Shown here: positions 7,429-16,792 of the stretch, one piece after another
Layout: every line of letters begins with the position of its first letter
Numbering within the stretch: the stretch's first letter is position 1
DNA from: Intrasporangiaceae bacterium
GTDB taxonomy: Bacteria > Actinomycetota > Actinomycetes > Actinomycetales > Dermatophilaceae
Assembly: GCA_021324575.1 (NCBI GenBank)
Contig: JAJPIW010000034.1
Span: forward strand, 1-64,000
Direction of reading: 5' to 3'
Length of the DNA: 64,000 bases
Notes under the pieces: generated by a model
Database searches by the model: none
Told to the model about the DNA's origin: nothing
The model's input: the letters and a program-made list of their open reading frames with translations, nothing else
Position numbers and translations under genes: made by a program

Positions 7429-8442
7429 TCAGTGCACCACGGCGGGTGACCACGCCTTCGGGATGAGGATCGAGGGCTGTCCGGTCCCGTCGGCGTTGAC
7501 CACCCACACGTTGGACTCGGCGGCCTGGGAACCGGTACCGGGCAGGCCGTAGAGGATGTGGGTGTTGTCCAGCCACTCGACCTGGTCATCGACGCTGCGT
7601 CGCTCGGCGAGCTGGGTCTCCTTGCCCGTCGCGAGGTCCAGGACGACCAACCGCCAGTCGCCTCGGGCGCGGTCGCCCCGCTTCTTGTATGCCACGCGCG
7701 TCCCGTCGGGGGAGAGGGACGGGCACTCGGCGTCGGTGCGCACGGTGTCGACGCGCCTGGTGGACAGCTGGCCCCGGGCCAGGTGGGTCGCGCCGCCGAA
7801 GGCCACCGTCACGTAGAAGTGGTCGTCGTCGGCGGCGAAGGTGACACCCCAGTAGTTGCGGTCGACCGGGGAGATCCGACGCCCGTTGTCGAACAGGGCG
7901 AAGTCCTCCAGGTCCAATGCCTTCGCGTCCGACAGCCGGGTGACGACGGTCCGGGTCGAGAAGGACGTCGCGGCATACGAGTCGCCGGCGACGAAACTCG
8001 TTGTGGCGGCATACTTTCCGTCGTTCGAGAGGCGGGCACGGCTCGGGCTGCCGGTGAGTGGCAAGGAGGTCGGAGCAGTCTTCCCGCTGGTGTAGACCTT
8101 CGCGGAGTACGTCGTCACGACGCCGCGGTCCGAGGCGAGGCACAAGGTTTCAGAGCTGGTGGCGAAGACGCGGTCGCACTGCTGCGAGACGACGGCGCGC
8201 GGGCCGCCGGGGTTGCTCAGGGGGACCATGGCGACGTCTCCGTAGAGCGTGCCGAGCGCCGAGTTGCGGAAGACGATGTGTGGCAGGTTCTCGACGGCCG
8301 AGGGGGCGATCGTCGCCTGAGCGGGCGCGGTCGCCGACGCGTGGTCCTGCGCGGCCCGGGACCAGGCGACGTAGCCGACGCTGCCGCCGATGAGGACCAG
8401 CGCCATGACCGCCAGGACGAGGACCCGGGTCCTTCTGCTCAT
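7429..8442 (-). CDS. Membrane-anchored TolB-like beta-propeller protein
   Basis: 337 residues. One N-terminal membrane segment (VLVLAVMALVLIGGSVGYVAW) follows Arg residues, then an extracytoplasmic domain with PD40/WD-like blades. Examples are LSPDGTRVAYKKRGD and DNTHILYGLPGT near the end, plus ADGTGQPS. Such propellers usually mediate protein contacts, and no enzyme residues are evident. It overlaps the upstream MFS gene by four bases (ATGA), so the two are co-translated. The pair sits inside the polysaccharide locus, and its role there is unknown. Confidence 0.7.
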   Translation of the reverse strand: MSRRTRVLVLAVMALVLIGGSVGYVAWSRAAQDHASATAPAQATIAPSAVENLPHIVFRNSALGTLYGDVAMVPLSNPGGPRAVVSQQCDRVFATSSETLCLASDRGVVTTYSAKVYTSGKTAPTSLPLTGSPSRARLSNDGKYAATTSFVAGDSYAATSFSTRTVVTRLSDAKALDLEDFALFDNGRRISPVDRNYWGVTFAADDDHFYVTVAFGGATHLARGQLSTRRVDTVRTDAECPSLSPDGTRVAYKKRGDRARGDWRLVVLDLATGKETQLAERRSVDDQVEWLDNTHILYGLPGTGSQAAESNVWVVNADGTGQPSILIPKAWSPAVVH

Positions 8443-9755
8443 GCCTGCTCACCGTTCTGCGTGGTCGACGCGAGGGTGTTCCGTGCGACGGAGGACAGCA
8501 GCCACCCGGCCAGCGGGATCACGACGACGAGAGCGGCAGCGAAGACCATGACGGCGTGACCACGCCCGATCGCGGTCCACAGTGCGCCGAAGATCAGGGA
8601 GGAGGCGAAGCGGGCCACGGCCACGACGGTCTGGGTGGTCGCGATCCCCACCGTGCGGATGGGCACCGGTGTGATGCTCGCCGTCAGCGCCGCCAGGACG
8701 CCGTCGGTCATCGCGTAGTACGCGCCGAGGCAGGTCAGGCACACGACGCTCATGACCGCCCCGGCCGCCGGGCCGGCAGCGGCCAGATAGGCCGCCACGA
8801 GGAGGACGTGACCGCCGACGAGGACCCGTTGTCGACCGATCCGGTCGGACAACCGCCCACACGGGATCGCGAGCAGGAAGTAGGCGACGTTGGTGCCGAC
8901 GAACAGGAGCGGGAAGTACGTCGCCGCGAGGTTGTCCCGCTGCTGGAGGGTGAGGTAGATGAAGCCGTCACTGATCGCCAGGACCGACAACAGCCCGGCG
9001 GCGAGGACCAACCGGCCCATGCCGTGGTCGCGCATGGCGGCCAACGAGGGCCTCACCGCGACGGTCGTGGGCGCCGGCTGTGGGGCGCGGTCACGAGCGT
9101 CCGCGCGTGGACGTCGGTCAGGGACGATCAGAGCAAGCAGAGCCACGCCCAGGATCGCCGCGGCGAGGGAGACGACGAAGACCGAGGTGTAGTCGCCCGG
9201 CACGAGCCACAGGATCGTGAACGCCAGAAGCGGTCCGATGGCGGCACCCACGGTGTCCAGCGCACGGTGCACGCCGAACGCCCTCCCCAGCTGGGCCGAT
9301 GGGGTCGACGCCGCGATCAACCCGTCCCGCGGCCCGGTGCGTAGACCCTTGCCGAGCCGGTCGAGGGTGATGACCGTGGTCAGCGACGCGAACCCGTGGA
9401 AGGTGATGAGGAAGACCTTGGTGACGGCCGACAACCCGTAGCCGAACGCGGCGACCCACTTGGGTCGGTCGAACCTGTCGGACAGGTAGCCACCGAGGAT
9501 GCGAACGAGGGCGCTGACCCCCTGGTACAGGCCATCGAGGAAGCCGTATGCCAGTGGGCTGAGTCCCAGCACCGCCGTCAGGTAGACCGGCAGGATGGCC
9601 GAGACCGACTCCGAGGAGACGTCGGTCAGCAGACTGACGACACCCAGCGTCCACACCGTCCCGGAGACGCCGCGGGGCACCGGGAACCGGGACCGTTTCT
9701 CGGGGATCGCGACAGATCTCGTGGGATCGTCCCGCGGCCGTTCGGCGAGATACAC
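8439..9755 (-). CDS. Major facilitator superfamily transporter
   Basis: 438 residues with about twelve hydrophobic segments. The MFS loop 2-3 signature appears as GGYLSDRFDRPKWV and its second-half equivalent as CGRLSDRIGRQRVLVG. It begins with a 25-residue polar N-terminus. The GTG start at 9755 has AGGAG nine bases upstream. Substrate cannot be assigned. Residues RLGKGLRTGPRDGLIA in the central-loop area resemble a subgroup annotated as MFS efflux proteins. It forms a two-gene unit with the TolB-like gene. Confidence 0.88.
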   Translation of the reverse strand: MYLAERPRDDPTRSVAIPEKRSRFPVPRGVSGTVWTLGVVSLLTDVSSESVSAILPVYLTAVLGLSPLAYGFLDGLYQGVSALVRILGGYLSDRFDRPKWVAAFGYGLSAVTKVFLITFHGFASLTTVITLDRLGKGLRTGPRDGLIAASTPSAQLGRAFGVHRALDTVGAAIGPLLAFTILWLVPGDYTSVFVVSLAAAILGVALLALIVPDRRPRADARDRAPQPAPTTVAVRPSLAAMRDHGMGRLVLAAGLLSVLAISDGFIYLTLQQRDNLAATYFPLLFVGTNVAYFLLAIPCGRLSDRIGRQRVLVGGHVLLVAAYLAAAGPAAGAVMSVVCLTCLGAYYAMTDGVLAALTASITPVPIRTVGIATTQTVVAVARFASSLIFGALWTAIGRGHAVMVFAAALVVVIPLAGWLLSSVARNTLASTTQNGEQA

Positions 9756-10136
9756 GGATGGGTCTCCTGGGGTCAGGACGGGTGTGAAGTGCCGCTGCGG
9801 GGCGTCTCGTTCCGGTCAGGGTAACCGGCCGAACCTCGATCGTCCTGTGGGTCGGGCTCTGTCGGGCTCGGTGGGTCTGCTGGGGCTCTGCCTGGCTCGG
9901 AGGTCGGGCCGGGGCAGGTCCCCGCCCGTCGGCGGCATACCCCATCGGCGAGGTCCGTATGGGTGAGGGCCCATCCGCCGTTCGGACATTCTTGGGCGGA
10001 CTTGGCCAGGAACAGCGAATCCGGCATGCGGTCCTTTACCGAGCCTTTACCCTTGGTGTCGTTGGGCGTGTCTGCCGCCGCGAGCGGCCGTGCCCGCGGC
10101 TTGGGCAGGTCCGCGATAATGATGGAGGTGGCCGCT
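9756..10136. other. Intergenic control region between MFS (-) and the giant DUF4082 gene (+)
   Basis: 381 bases with no supported gene. The left half is a G/T-rich stretch with repeated gggctc words. The right half holds the twin CTTTAC site (10034-10050) listed separately. An open frame continues upstream of the DUF4082 start (in-frame ATGs at 9963 and 10119), but those codons lack a ribosome-binding site and a signal-peptide context. Confidence 0.5.
10034..10050 (+). promoter_or_regulatory. Twin CTTTAC site (11-bp period) upstream of the DUF4082 gene
   Basis: CTTTAC at 10034-10039 and again at 10045-10050, start to start 11 bases, so on the same face of the helix. The site ends 87 bases before the start codon. 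The same arrangement recurs at 44471-44487, 88 bases before another exported-protein gene. It is likely a binding site for a shared regulator, which is not identified. Confidence 0.5.
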
Positions 10137-13100
10137 GTGCGGTCCCAAAACGGCTTTGGTGCATGGTGGGGGAGCAGCCGCCGTCGCGCTCGCTTGGCGC
10201 CCAGCTTCGGAACATTCGGACGGGGCGGCATCCTCGCCGTCGTCATCGCGCTCGTCGTGGCCTTCTTCGGGGTGCCCACCGCCGCGTTCGCCGCAAGCGA
10301 CCCCTGCGGGCCTGGGGGGAACCCGGTGGCCTGCGAGAACAGCAAGCCAGGGACCGACCCCTCGGAGTGGGACATCGACGGGGCGGGCGACTCCGACATC
10401 CAGGGCTTCGCGACCACCATGAGCATCACCCCCGGCAGCACGGTCAAGTTCAAGATCAAGGGCTCAAGCAGCTACTCGGTGGACGTATACCGACTCGGCT
10501 ACTACCAGGGCCTCGGGGCGCGGCGTCAGGCTCCCGGCTGGACGGTCACCAACCCCGTGGCACAACCGGCGTGCATCTCCGACGCCTCGACCCAGAACTA
10601 CGACTGCGGCAACTGGGCCGTGTCGACCCAGTGGGCCGTTCCGAGCTCGGCCGTCTCGGGCGTCTACATCGCGCTGCTGTCCATGGGCAACCACTACAGC
10701 CAGATCACGTTCATCGTCCGCGACGACTCCAGCCACTCCGATGTCGTGTTCAAGACCTCCGACGCGACGTGGCAGGCCTACAACACCTACGGGGGCGCGT
10801 CCTACTACGTCGCGCCGGACTCGCTGACGGGCACCCAGGCCCGAGCGTTCAAGATCAGCTACAACCGGCCCTTCGCGACGCGCGGCTGGCAGGCCGGTCG
10901 GGACTTCCTGTTCAGCAACGAGTACCCGACGCTGCGCTTCCTCGAGGCCAACGGCATTGACGTGTCGTACACGACCGACGTCGACGTCAGCACCGGGACC
11001 ACGGTGCTGTCCCAGCACAAGACCTTCCTCTCGGTCGGCCATGACGAGTACTGGACGCTGCCGGAGCGCAACAACGTCGAGGCGGCCAGGAATGCCGGCG
11101 TCAACATGGCATTCCTGTCGGGCAACGAGGCGTACTGGCACACCACGCTGGCTCCGAGCATCGACGGTACGAGCACCCCAAACCGCACGCTCATCTGCTA
11201 CAAGGACAGCTGGGAGACCTCGCAGATCAACCCCAGCGGTGAGGCGACCCCGACCTGGCGCGACCCGGCATACGCCGCACCCAACGGGTCGCGTCCGGAG
11301 AACTCGCTCACCGGCACGATGTACATGTCGAACTTCACCGACCTGGCGATCACTGTCTCGGCAGCCCAGGGCAAGGCCCGGCTGTGGCGCAACACCTCGC
11401 TGGCGTCCCTCCCCGCCGGCGGCTCGGCGGCCCTGGCACCGCACAGCATCGGCTACGAGTCCGACGAAGACGTCGACAACGGGTCCCGGCCGGCCGGCCT
11501 GATGCGACTGTCCGAGACAACCGGATCCACCACCCAAGAGGTGCAGAACCCGGCAGGAACCGTGGTCGCTCCGGGAACGACCACGCACAGTCTCACCCTC
11601 TACCGGGCAGCCAGTGGTGCCCTCGTCTTCGGGGCGGGCACCATCAACTGGGGCTGGGGGCTGGACCAGCACCACGACGGCGACAACAGCAACGCCCCCG
11701 ACCCGCGGATGCAACAGGCCACCCTCAACCTGCTCGCTGACATGAGCGCACTCCCGACGACGCTCCAGTCGGGTCTGACCATGCCCAGCCCGTCGACGGA
11801 CACCCAGGCTCCGACCGTCCAGGTGACGAGCCCGTCCAGCGGTGCCACGCTCGGCAACGGCACGCCGGTGACCGTCACCGGGACAGCGGTCGACAATGGC
11901 GGCGGTGTCGTCACCACGGTCGAGGTCTCTCTCGACGGTGGTCTCACCTACCACCGGGCGACTGGTACCACCTCGTGGAGCTACACCGGTAGCCCCTCCG
12001 GAGTCGGGCCATCCTCGATCAAGGTGCGGGCCAACGACGACAGCGCCAACCTGAGCACACCGGTCTCGGTCGGGACCACGGTGACCTGTCCCTGCTCCCT
12101 GTTCGGGACGCAGGTCCCAGCGACCCCCTCGACGTCGGACACGTCCAGTGTCGAGGTCGGCGTCAAGTTCAAGGCCGACGCCGACGGCTTCATCTCCGGC
12201 GTCCGTTTCTTCAAGGGCACGGGCAACAGCGGCACGCACACCGGCACCCTGTGGACCGCCAGCGGGGCGGCTCTGGCCGCAGGGACGTTCTCAGGAGAGA
12301 CCGCCTCCGGGTGGCAGACGCTGATGTTCTCGACGCCCGTGGCGATCACGGCCGGTACCACCTACGTGGCCTCCTACTACGCCCCGGCCGGGCACTATGC
12401 GGCCGACTCCCAGTTCTTCACCGGAGCCGACTACCGCTCCACTCCGCTCAGCGCGCCCGGGAGCCTGTCCGGCGCATCAAACGGTGTCTACAAGGACGGG
12501 CACGGGTTCCCGACCCAGTCCTACAACGAGTCCAACTACTGGGTCGACGTCCTGTACTCGCGCGACGACACCACACCGCCGAGCATCGCCACGACCGCGC
12601 CGCTCGCCGGCTCGTCGAGCGTCGCAACCACGGTCAAGCCGTCGGCGACCTTCGTCGGCACCGTGGACCCCACAACCGTCAGTCTCGCCCTCAAGGATGC
12701 CGGGGGCAACGCTGTCGTCGGGACGGCAACCTTCGACGCCGCCAGCCGGACCGCACGCTTCGCGCCCTCGGCACCCCTGTCCAAGGGCGCGACCTACACG
12801 GCAACCATCAGTGCGTCCAGCGCGGCCGGGACACCTATGCCGGCGCCGTACACCTGGTCGTTCACGGTGTCCTTGACCGACCCGTTGCCCGGGATCTGCC
12901 CGTGCTCGATCTGGCCGGACTCTGCCACGCCCGCGGTGGCCAACGCCAACGACTCGGCAAGCGTCCAGCTGGGGGTGAAGTTCACCGCTGACGTCGCAGG
13001 CAGCGTGACCGGCGTCCGGTTCTACAAGGGCGCACTCAACCTCGGTACGCACACCGGGTCGCTCTGGTCGACTGCCGGCACCCAGCTCGCCACGGTCACC

Positions 13101-16100
13101 TTCACCAACGAGACGTCCAGTGGCTGGCAGACGGCATACTTCACCTCGCCGGTCGACATCACGGCCGGGACGACCTACATCGTCTCGTACTCCGCCCCGA
13201 ACGGCGCCTACGCCCAGACGTCCGGTGGCCTCGCCACCGCGGTCGACTCCCCGCCGCTGCACACCGTCGCCGGCGGTGGGGTCTACACCTACGGAAGCGG
13301 TGCGCCGCTCACCGCCTCCAGCGACAACTACTGGGTCGACCTCGTCTTCATGGCTTCCGACGCCGCCCCGAGCGTGACCAGCACCTCCCCCGGGGACGGG
13401 GCGACCAGCGTCCCGGTGGGCGCCAGCGTCTCGGCGACGTTCAGTGGCCAGGTTCAGAGCGGGACGGCTCACCTCGCTGTCAAGGATGCAGCCAGCAACC
13501 CGGTCGCCGGCACCACCACGTGGTCCGCGACGACGCGGACGGCTTCCTTCGCTCCCTCGGCTCCGTTCGCGGTGGGGGCGACCTACACCGCTACCGTGAG
13601 TGGGGCCACCGCCCTCTCGGGCAACGTCATGTCCCCCTACACCTTCACGTTCACCACCGCGGGCGTCAACGCGTGCCCGTGCGGTCTCTTCGACAGCACG
13701 TCGGTCCCTGCGACCCCGGACTCCGGCGACACCGATCCGGTCGAGCTGGGTGTGAGCTTCACTCCGAGCATCGACGGCCAGGTCACGGGCGTGCGCTTCT
13801 ACAAGAGCGCCTCGAACATCGGCTCCCACATCGGCAGCCTCTGGTCAGCGAGTGGTTCGCTCCTGGCCACAGGGACGTTCACCGGTGAGTCGAACTCGGG
13901 TTGGCAGACCCTGACGTTCCCCGGCGCGGTGGCTGTGACGGGTGGCACCCAGTACGTGGTGTCGTACTTCGCCCCGAACGGCCACTACGCCGCCACGCCT
14001 CAGTTCTTCACAGCGCCGCTCGTGAGCGGTCCGCTCACCGCGGGCACCAGCAACGGCCTGTACGCGTACGGTTCGTCCAGCACGTTCCCGCGGAGCACCT
14101 TCGCCGCCACGAACTACTGGGTCGACCCTGTCTTCAAGACAGGTGCCCCGCCGGACACGACGCCTCCCACGGTGACATCGACGACTCCACTCGGCGGCTC
14201 GACGAGCGTGCCTACGACGGCCCACCCGAGCGCGACGTTCAGTGAGGCAGTCGACCAGAGCACCGTCGCGTTCACGCTGAAGTCCTCGGGCGGCGCCAGC
14301 GTGAATGGTACGACCACGTATGACGGGGCCACCCGCACTGCGACGTTCACGCCGGCTGCTGCTCTGTCGAACGGCACGGCATACACGGCATCGGTAACCG
14401 CCTCCGATGGCTCCGGGAACGCCATGGCGAATGCGAAGACCTGGTCGTTCACCGCGGCGCAGCCAGATCCGACGGTCGGAACTTGCCCCTGTGGACTGTT
14501 CACCGACTCGACCCAGCCTGGTGTCCTCACCGACCCAGAGGCAGTCTCGGTCGAGCTGGGTGTCGCCTTCACGTCGGACACGAGCGGCAGCATCACCGGC
14601 GTCCGGTTCTACAAGGGTCCGCAGAACGCCGGGACCCACACGGTCTCGCTGTGGGCGAGCAACGGAACCCGGCTCGCCACGGCCACCTCCGGCACTGAGC
14701 CGGTCCAGGGCTGGCAGACCGTGACCTTCGCCAGCCCGGTGTCGATCACCGCGAACACCGCCTACGTCGTGTCCTACCTCGCACCCAGCGGCGGGCTGTC
14801 GTATACGGCGAACGCCTTGTCGACGCCGCTTGACGTGGGTCCGCTGCACACGACGGCGAACGCAGGTCGCTATGCGTACCCGTCCGGATATCCCTCGAAC
14901 GCGTCCTCCTCGAGCTACCTCGTCGACCCCGTCTTCGTGACCACGGTGCCTCCAGCAGACGTCACACCGCCGGCCATCACGGGGGTCACGACGACGACCT
15001 CGGGATCGACGGCGACGATCACCTGGACGACCGACGAGGCCTCGTCGTCCGTCGTGTCCTACGGGACGACGTCGACCTTGGGATCCACGGCCACCGGCTC
15101 TTCCGGAACGTCCCACTCGGTGACCATCACCGGACTGACCAGTGGTGCGGCGTACTCCTACCGGGTCACCTCGGCCGATGCTGCAGGCAACAGCGCGGAC
15201 AGCCCCGCTGCTCCTGCTGCGCCGGCAACCTTCACGGCGCCCGACACCGTCGCGCCGTCGATCACCGCCGTGACCGTCACGGGCTCCGGCTCGAGTCGGA
15301 CCATCACGTGGACGACCGACGAGTCGGCGACCAGCTCGGTTGCCTACGGGACCTCGGCCACGTCCTTGACGTCGAGCGCCACCGGCGCCGCCGGCACGAG
15401 CCATTCGGTCACCCTGACCGGCTTGGCCCAGGGCACGACCTACTACTACCGGGTCACCTCGGCTGACCCGGCCGGCAACAGCGCCACCTCGCCCGCCACG
15501 TCCTCCGCCGCGGCCTCGTTCCTGGTCCCCGACACGACGCCACCGGCCATCACCTCGGTGACGGCGAGCGGGTCGGGAACGTCCGCCTCGGTGACCTGGA
15601 CGACCAACGAGACGGCGACGAGCTCGGTGGCCTACGGCACCTCAGCCACGTCGCTCACCTCCACAGCAACTGGGGCGAGCGGCACGAGCCACTCGGTGAC
15701 CTTGTCCGGCCTCACGCCGAACACGCGCTACTACTACCGCGTCACCTCGGCTGACCCGGCGGGCAACTCGACGACCTCACCGGCCACGACGTCCGCCGCC
15801 GCCCAGTACGCCCCGACGGTGACGCCCGTGTCGGCCACCACCATCGCCGACTTCGCCACCGGCAGCGGCGGCTACGTCTCCGACACCGCTGGCGGCGAGA
15901 TCATCGCGACGCCGGCCACGGGCTACGAGTTCGCAGGGACCACCCTGCCCTCGGGCACGACGTCGACCACGTTGGTGAGCGGCGGATCGACCGTGGTGGC
16001 CAACAAGGTCGCCACCGTCAGCGGGGCACAGCTGGCCACCTCGACGTACTCCTCCAGTGGGATGAGCTTCGCGACGTCGGCGACCCTGGGCGCCAACCAG

Positions 16101-16715
16101 ATCGTGGCACTGGCGAGCTCCTCGGGTGCCGCAACCGGCGTCCGGGCAGCGTTCGTCACGAGCGCCAGCGGCGCGCTCACCGTGGTGGTCAATGACGGCC
16201 AGGGCAACAGCGGGAGCGCTTCGATCTCCGGCACCTGGACGGGGGCGGCCCACGAGTACCGACTCGACTGGTCGAGCGGCACCGTCGCCTACTTCATCGA
16301 CGGCGTCCAGAAGGCGTCCAGCAACTTCTCCCCGACGGTCACCCTTCGACCGACGCTCACCGACACGACCAACGACGCCACCAAGCTGGTGGTGGACTGG
16401 CTGCGCACCGGTCCGTATGCCGCGTCCTCGACCTACGTGTCCGGCGTCATCGACGCCGGGGCGACGGTCGGCTGGGACACCCTGACCCGTGACCTGACGG
16501 CACCCTCGGGGACGACCGTGACCATCCAGGTCCGGTCGGGCCCGAGCCCCAGCCCCAACGGCAGCTGGACCGGTTGGACCACTGTCTCGGCCACCACCGG
16601 CAGCATCACCAGCTCCGCGCGGTACCTGCAGTACCAGGTCATCTCCACGACGTCGGGCACGCGGTTCGTGACTCCTCAAACACGGGGTGTGACGCTCGCG
16701 TTCCATGTACTCTGA
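10137..16715 (+). CDS. Giant secreted multidomain protein: dimethylformamidase-like + 4x DUF4082 + Ig-like + 3x FN3
   Basis: 2192 residues. The start GTG 10137 is chosen because GGAGG lies eight bases upstream and it gives an Arg-rich signal peptide (SSRRRARLAP..., hydrophobic GGILAVVIALVVAFFGV, cut near AFAAS). Domains by base: N,N-dimethylformamidase beta-subunit-like region 10310-11760, including FLSVGHDEYWTLPER; an Ig-like segment about 11800-12080; four DUF4082 domains at about 12085-12560, 12890-13360, 13670-14145 and 14480-14940, each opening with CPC; Big_5-like Ig domains between them; three fibronectin-III domains 14950-15820; and a lectin-like tail to 16715. There is no sorting signal, so it is probably released. 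It lies just before the sugar-nucleotide operon, suggesting a matrix or polysaccharide-processing role. Whether the N-terminal domain is catalytic is unknown. Confidence 0.88.
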   Translation: MRSQNGFGAWWGSSRRRARLAPSFGTFGRGGILAVVIALVVAFFGVPTAAFAASDPCGPGGNPVACENSKPGTDPSEWDIDGAGDSDIQGFATTMSITPGSTVKFKIKGSSSYSVDVYRLGYYQGLGARRQAPGWTVTNPVAQPACISDASTQNYDCGNWAVSTQWAVPSSAVSGVYIALLSMGNHYSQITFIVRDDSSHSDVVFKTSDATWQAYNTYGGASYYVAPDSLTGTQARAFKISYNRPFATRGWQAGRDFLFSNEYPTLRFLEANGIDVSYTTDVDVSTGTTVLSQHKTFLSVGHDEYWTLPERNNVEAARNAGVNMAFLSGNEAYWHTTLAPSIDGTSTPNRTLICYKDSWETSQINPSGEATPTWRDPAYAAPNGSRPENSLTGTMYMSNFTDLAITVSAAQGKARLWRNTSLASLPAGGSAALAPHSIGYESDEDVDNGSRPAGLMRLSETTGSTTQEVQNPAGTVVAPGTTTHSLTLYRAASGALVFGAGTINWGWGLDQHHDGDNSNAPDPRMQQATLNLLADMSALPTTLQSGLTMPSPSTDTQAPTVQVTSPSSGATLGNGTPVTVTGTAVDNGGGVVTTVEVSLDGGLTYHRATGTTSWSYTGSPSGVGPSSIKVRANDDSANLSTPVSVGTTVTCPCSLFGTQVPATPSTSDTSSVEVGVKFKADADGFISGVRFFKGTGNSGTHTGTLWTASGAALAAGTFSGETASGWQTLMFSTPVAITAGTTYVASYYAPAGHYAADSQFFTGADYRSTPLSAPGSLSGASNGVYKDGHGFPTQSYNESNYWVDVLYSRDDTTPPSIATTAPLAGSSSVATTVKPSATFVGTVDPTTVSLALKDAGGNAVVGTATFDAASRTARFAPSAPLSKGATYTATISASSAAGTPMPAPYTWSFTVSLTDPLPGICPCSIWPDSATPAVANANDSASVQLGVKFTADVAGSVTGVRFYKGALNLGTHTGSLWSTAGTQLATVTFTNETSSGWQTAYFTSPVDITAGTTYIVSYSAPNGAYAQTSGGLATAVDSPPLHTVAGGGVYTYGSGAPLTASSDNYWVDLVFMASDAAPSVTSTSPGDGATSVPVGASVSATFSGQVQSGTAHLAVKDAASNPVAGTTTWSATTRTASFAPSAPFAVGATYTATVSGATALSGNVMSPYTFTFTTAGVNACPCGLFDSTSVPATPDSGDTDPVELGVSFTPSIDGQVTGVRFYKSASNIGSHIGSLWSASGSLLATGTFTGESNSGWQTLTFPGAVAVTGGTQYVVSYFAPNGHYAATPQFFTAPLVSGPLTAGTSNGLYAYGSSSTFPRSTFAATNYWVDPVFKTGAPPDTTPPTVTSTTPLGGSTSVPTTAHPSATFSEAVDQSTVAFTLKSSGGASVNGTTTYDGATRTATFTPAAALSNGTAYTASVTASDGSGNAMANAKTWSFTAAQPDPTVGTCPCGLFTDSTQPGVLTDPEAVSVELGVAFTSDTSGSITGVRFYKGPQNAGTHTVSLWASNGTRLATATSGTEPVQGWQTVTFASPVSITANTAYVVSYLAPSGGLSYTANALSTPLDVGPLHTTANAGRYAYPSGYPSNASSSSYLVDPVFVTTVPPADVTPPAITGVTTTTSGSTATITWTTDEASSSVVSYGTTSTLGSTATGSSGTSHSVTITGLTSGAAYSYRVTSADAAGNSADSPAAPAAPATFTAPDTVAPSITAVTVTGSGSSRTITWTTDESATSSVAYGTSATSLTSSATGAAGTSHSVTLTGLAQGTTYYYRVTSADPAGNSATSPATSSAAASFLVPDTTPPAITSVTASGSGTSASVTWTTNETATSSVAYGTSATSLTSTATGASGTSHSVTLSGLTPNTRYYYRVTSADPAGNSTTSPATTSAAAQYAPTVTPVSATTIADFATGSGGYVSDTAGGEIIATPATGYEFAGTTLPSGTTSTTLVSGGSTVVANKVATVSGAQLATSTYSSSGMSFATSATLGANQIVALASSSGAATGVRAAFVTSASGALTVVVNDGQGNSGSASISGTWTGAAHEYRLDWSSGTVAYFIDGVQKASSNFSPTVTLRPTLTDTTNDATKLVVDWLRTGPYAASSTYVSGVIDAGATVGWDTLTRDLTAPSGTTVTIQVRSGPSPSPNGSWTGWTTVSATTGSITSSARYLQYQVISTTSGTRFVTPQTRGVTLAFHVL
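14950..15820 (+). repeat. Three tandem fibronectin-III coding repeats
   Basis: Three units of about 290 bases encode the pattern DTTPPAIT...ITWTTDE(S/T)A(T/S)SSVAYGTS...TSHSVTLTGL...YYYRVTSADPAGNS. The second and third copies are strongly alike at nucleotide level (for example the tactactaccg...gtcacctcggctgaccc stretch), pointing to recent duplication within the DUF4082 gene. Confidence 0.8.
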
Positions 16716-16792
16716 CAAAGGAACTCAACGAATCGTCGGCACTGTGGGGCAGTGGTGGTCGGCGTCAGCATGCCCCGGAGGGATTGGCTTAG

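Noticed and set aside
9963-10136. N-terminal extension of the giant DUF4082 protein from the ATG at 9963 or 10119
   Set aside because: It would place 58 extra polar residues before the signal peptide and translate through the twin CTTTAC element; GTG 10137 has GGAGG at good spacing.
14950-15820. CRISPR or satellite DNA in the repeated stretch
   Set aside because: Repeats are about 290 bases, keep the reading frame and encode fibronectin-III domains.
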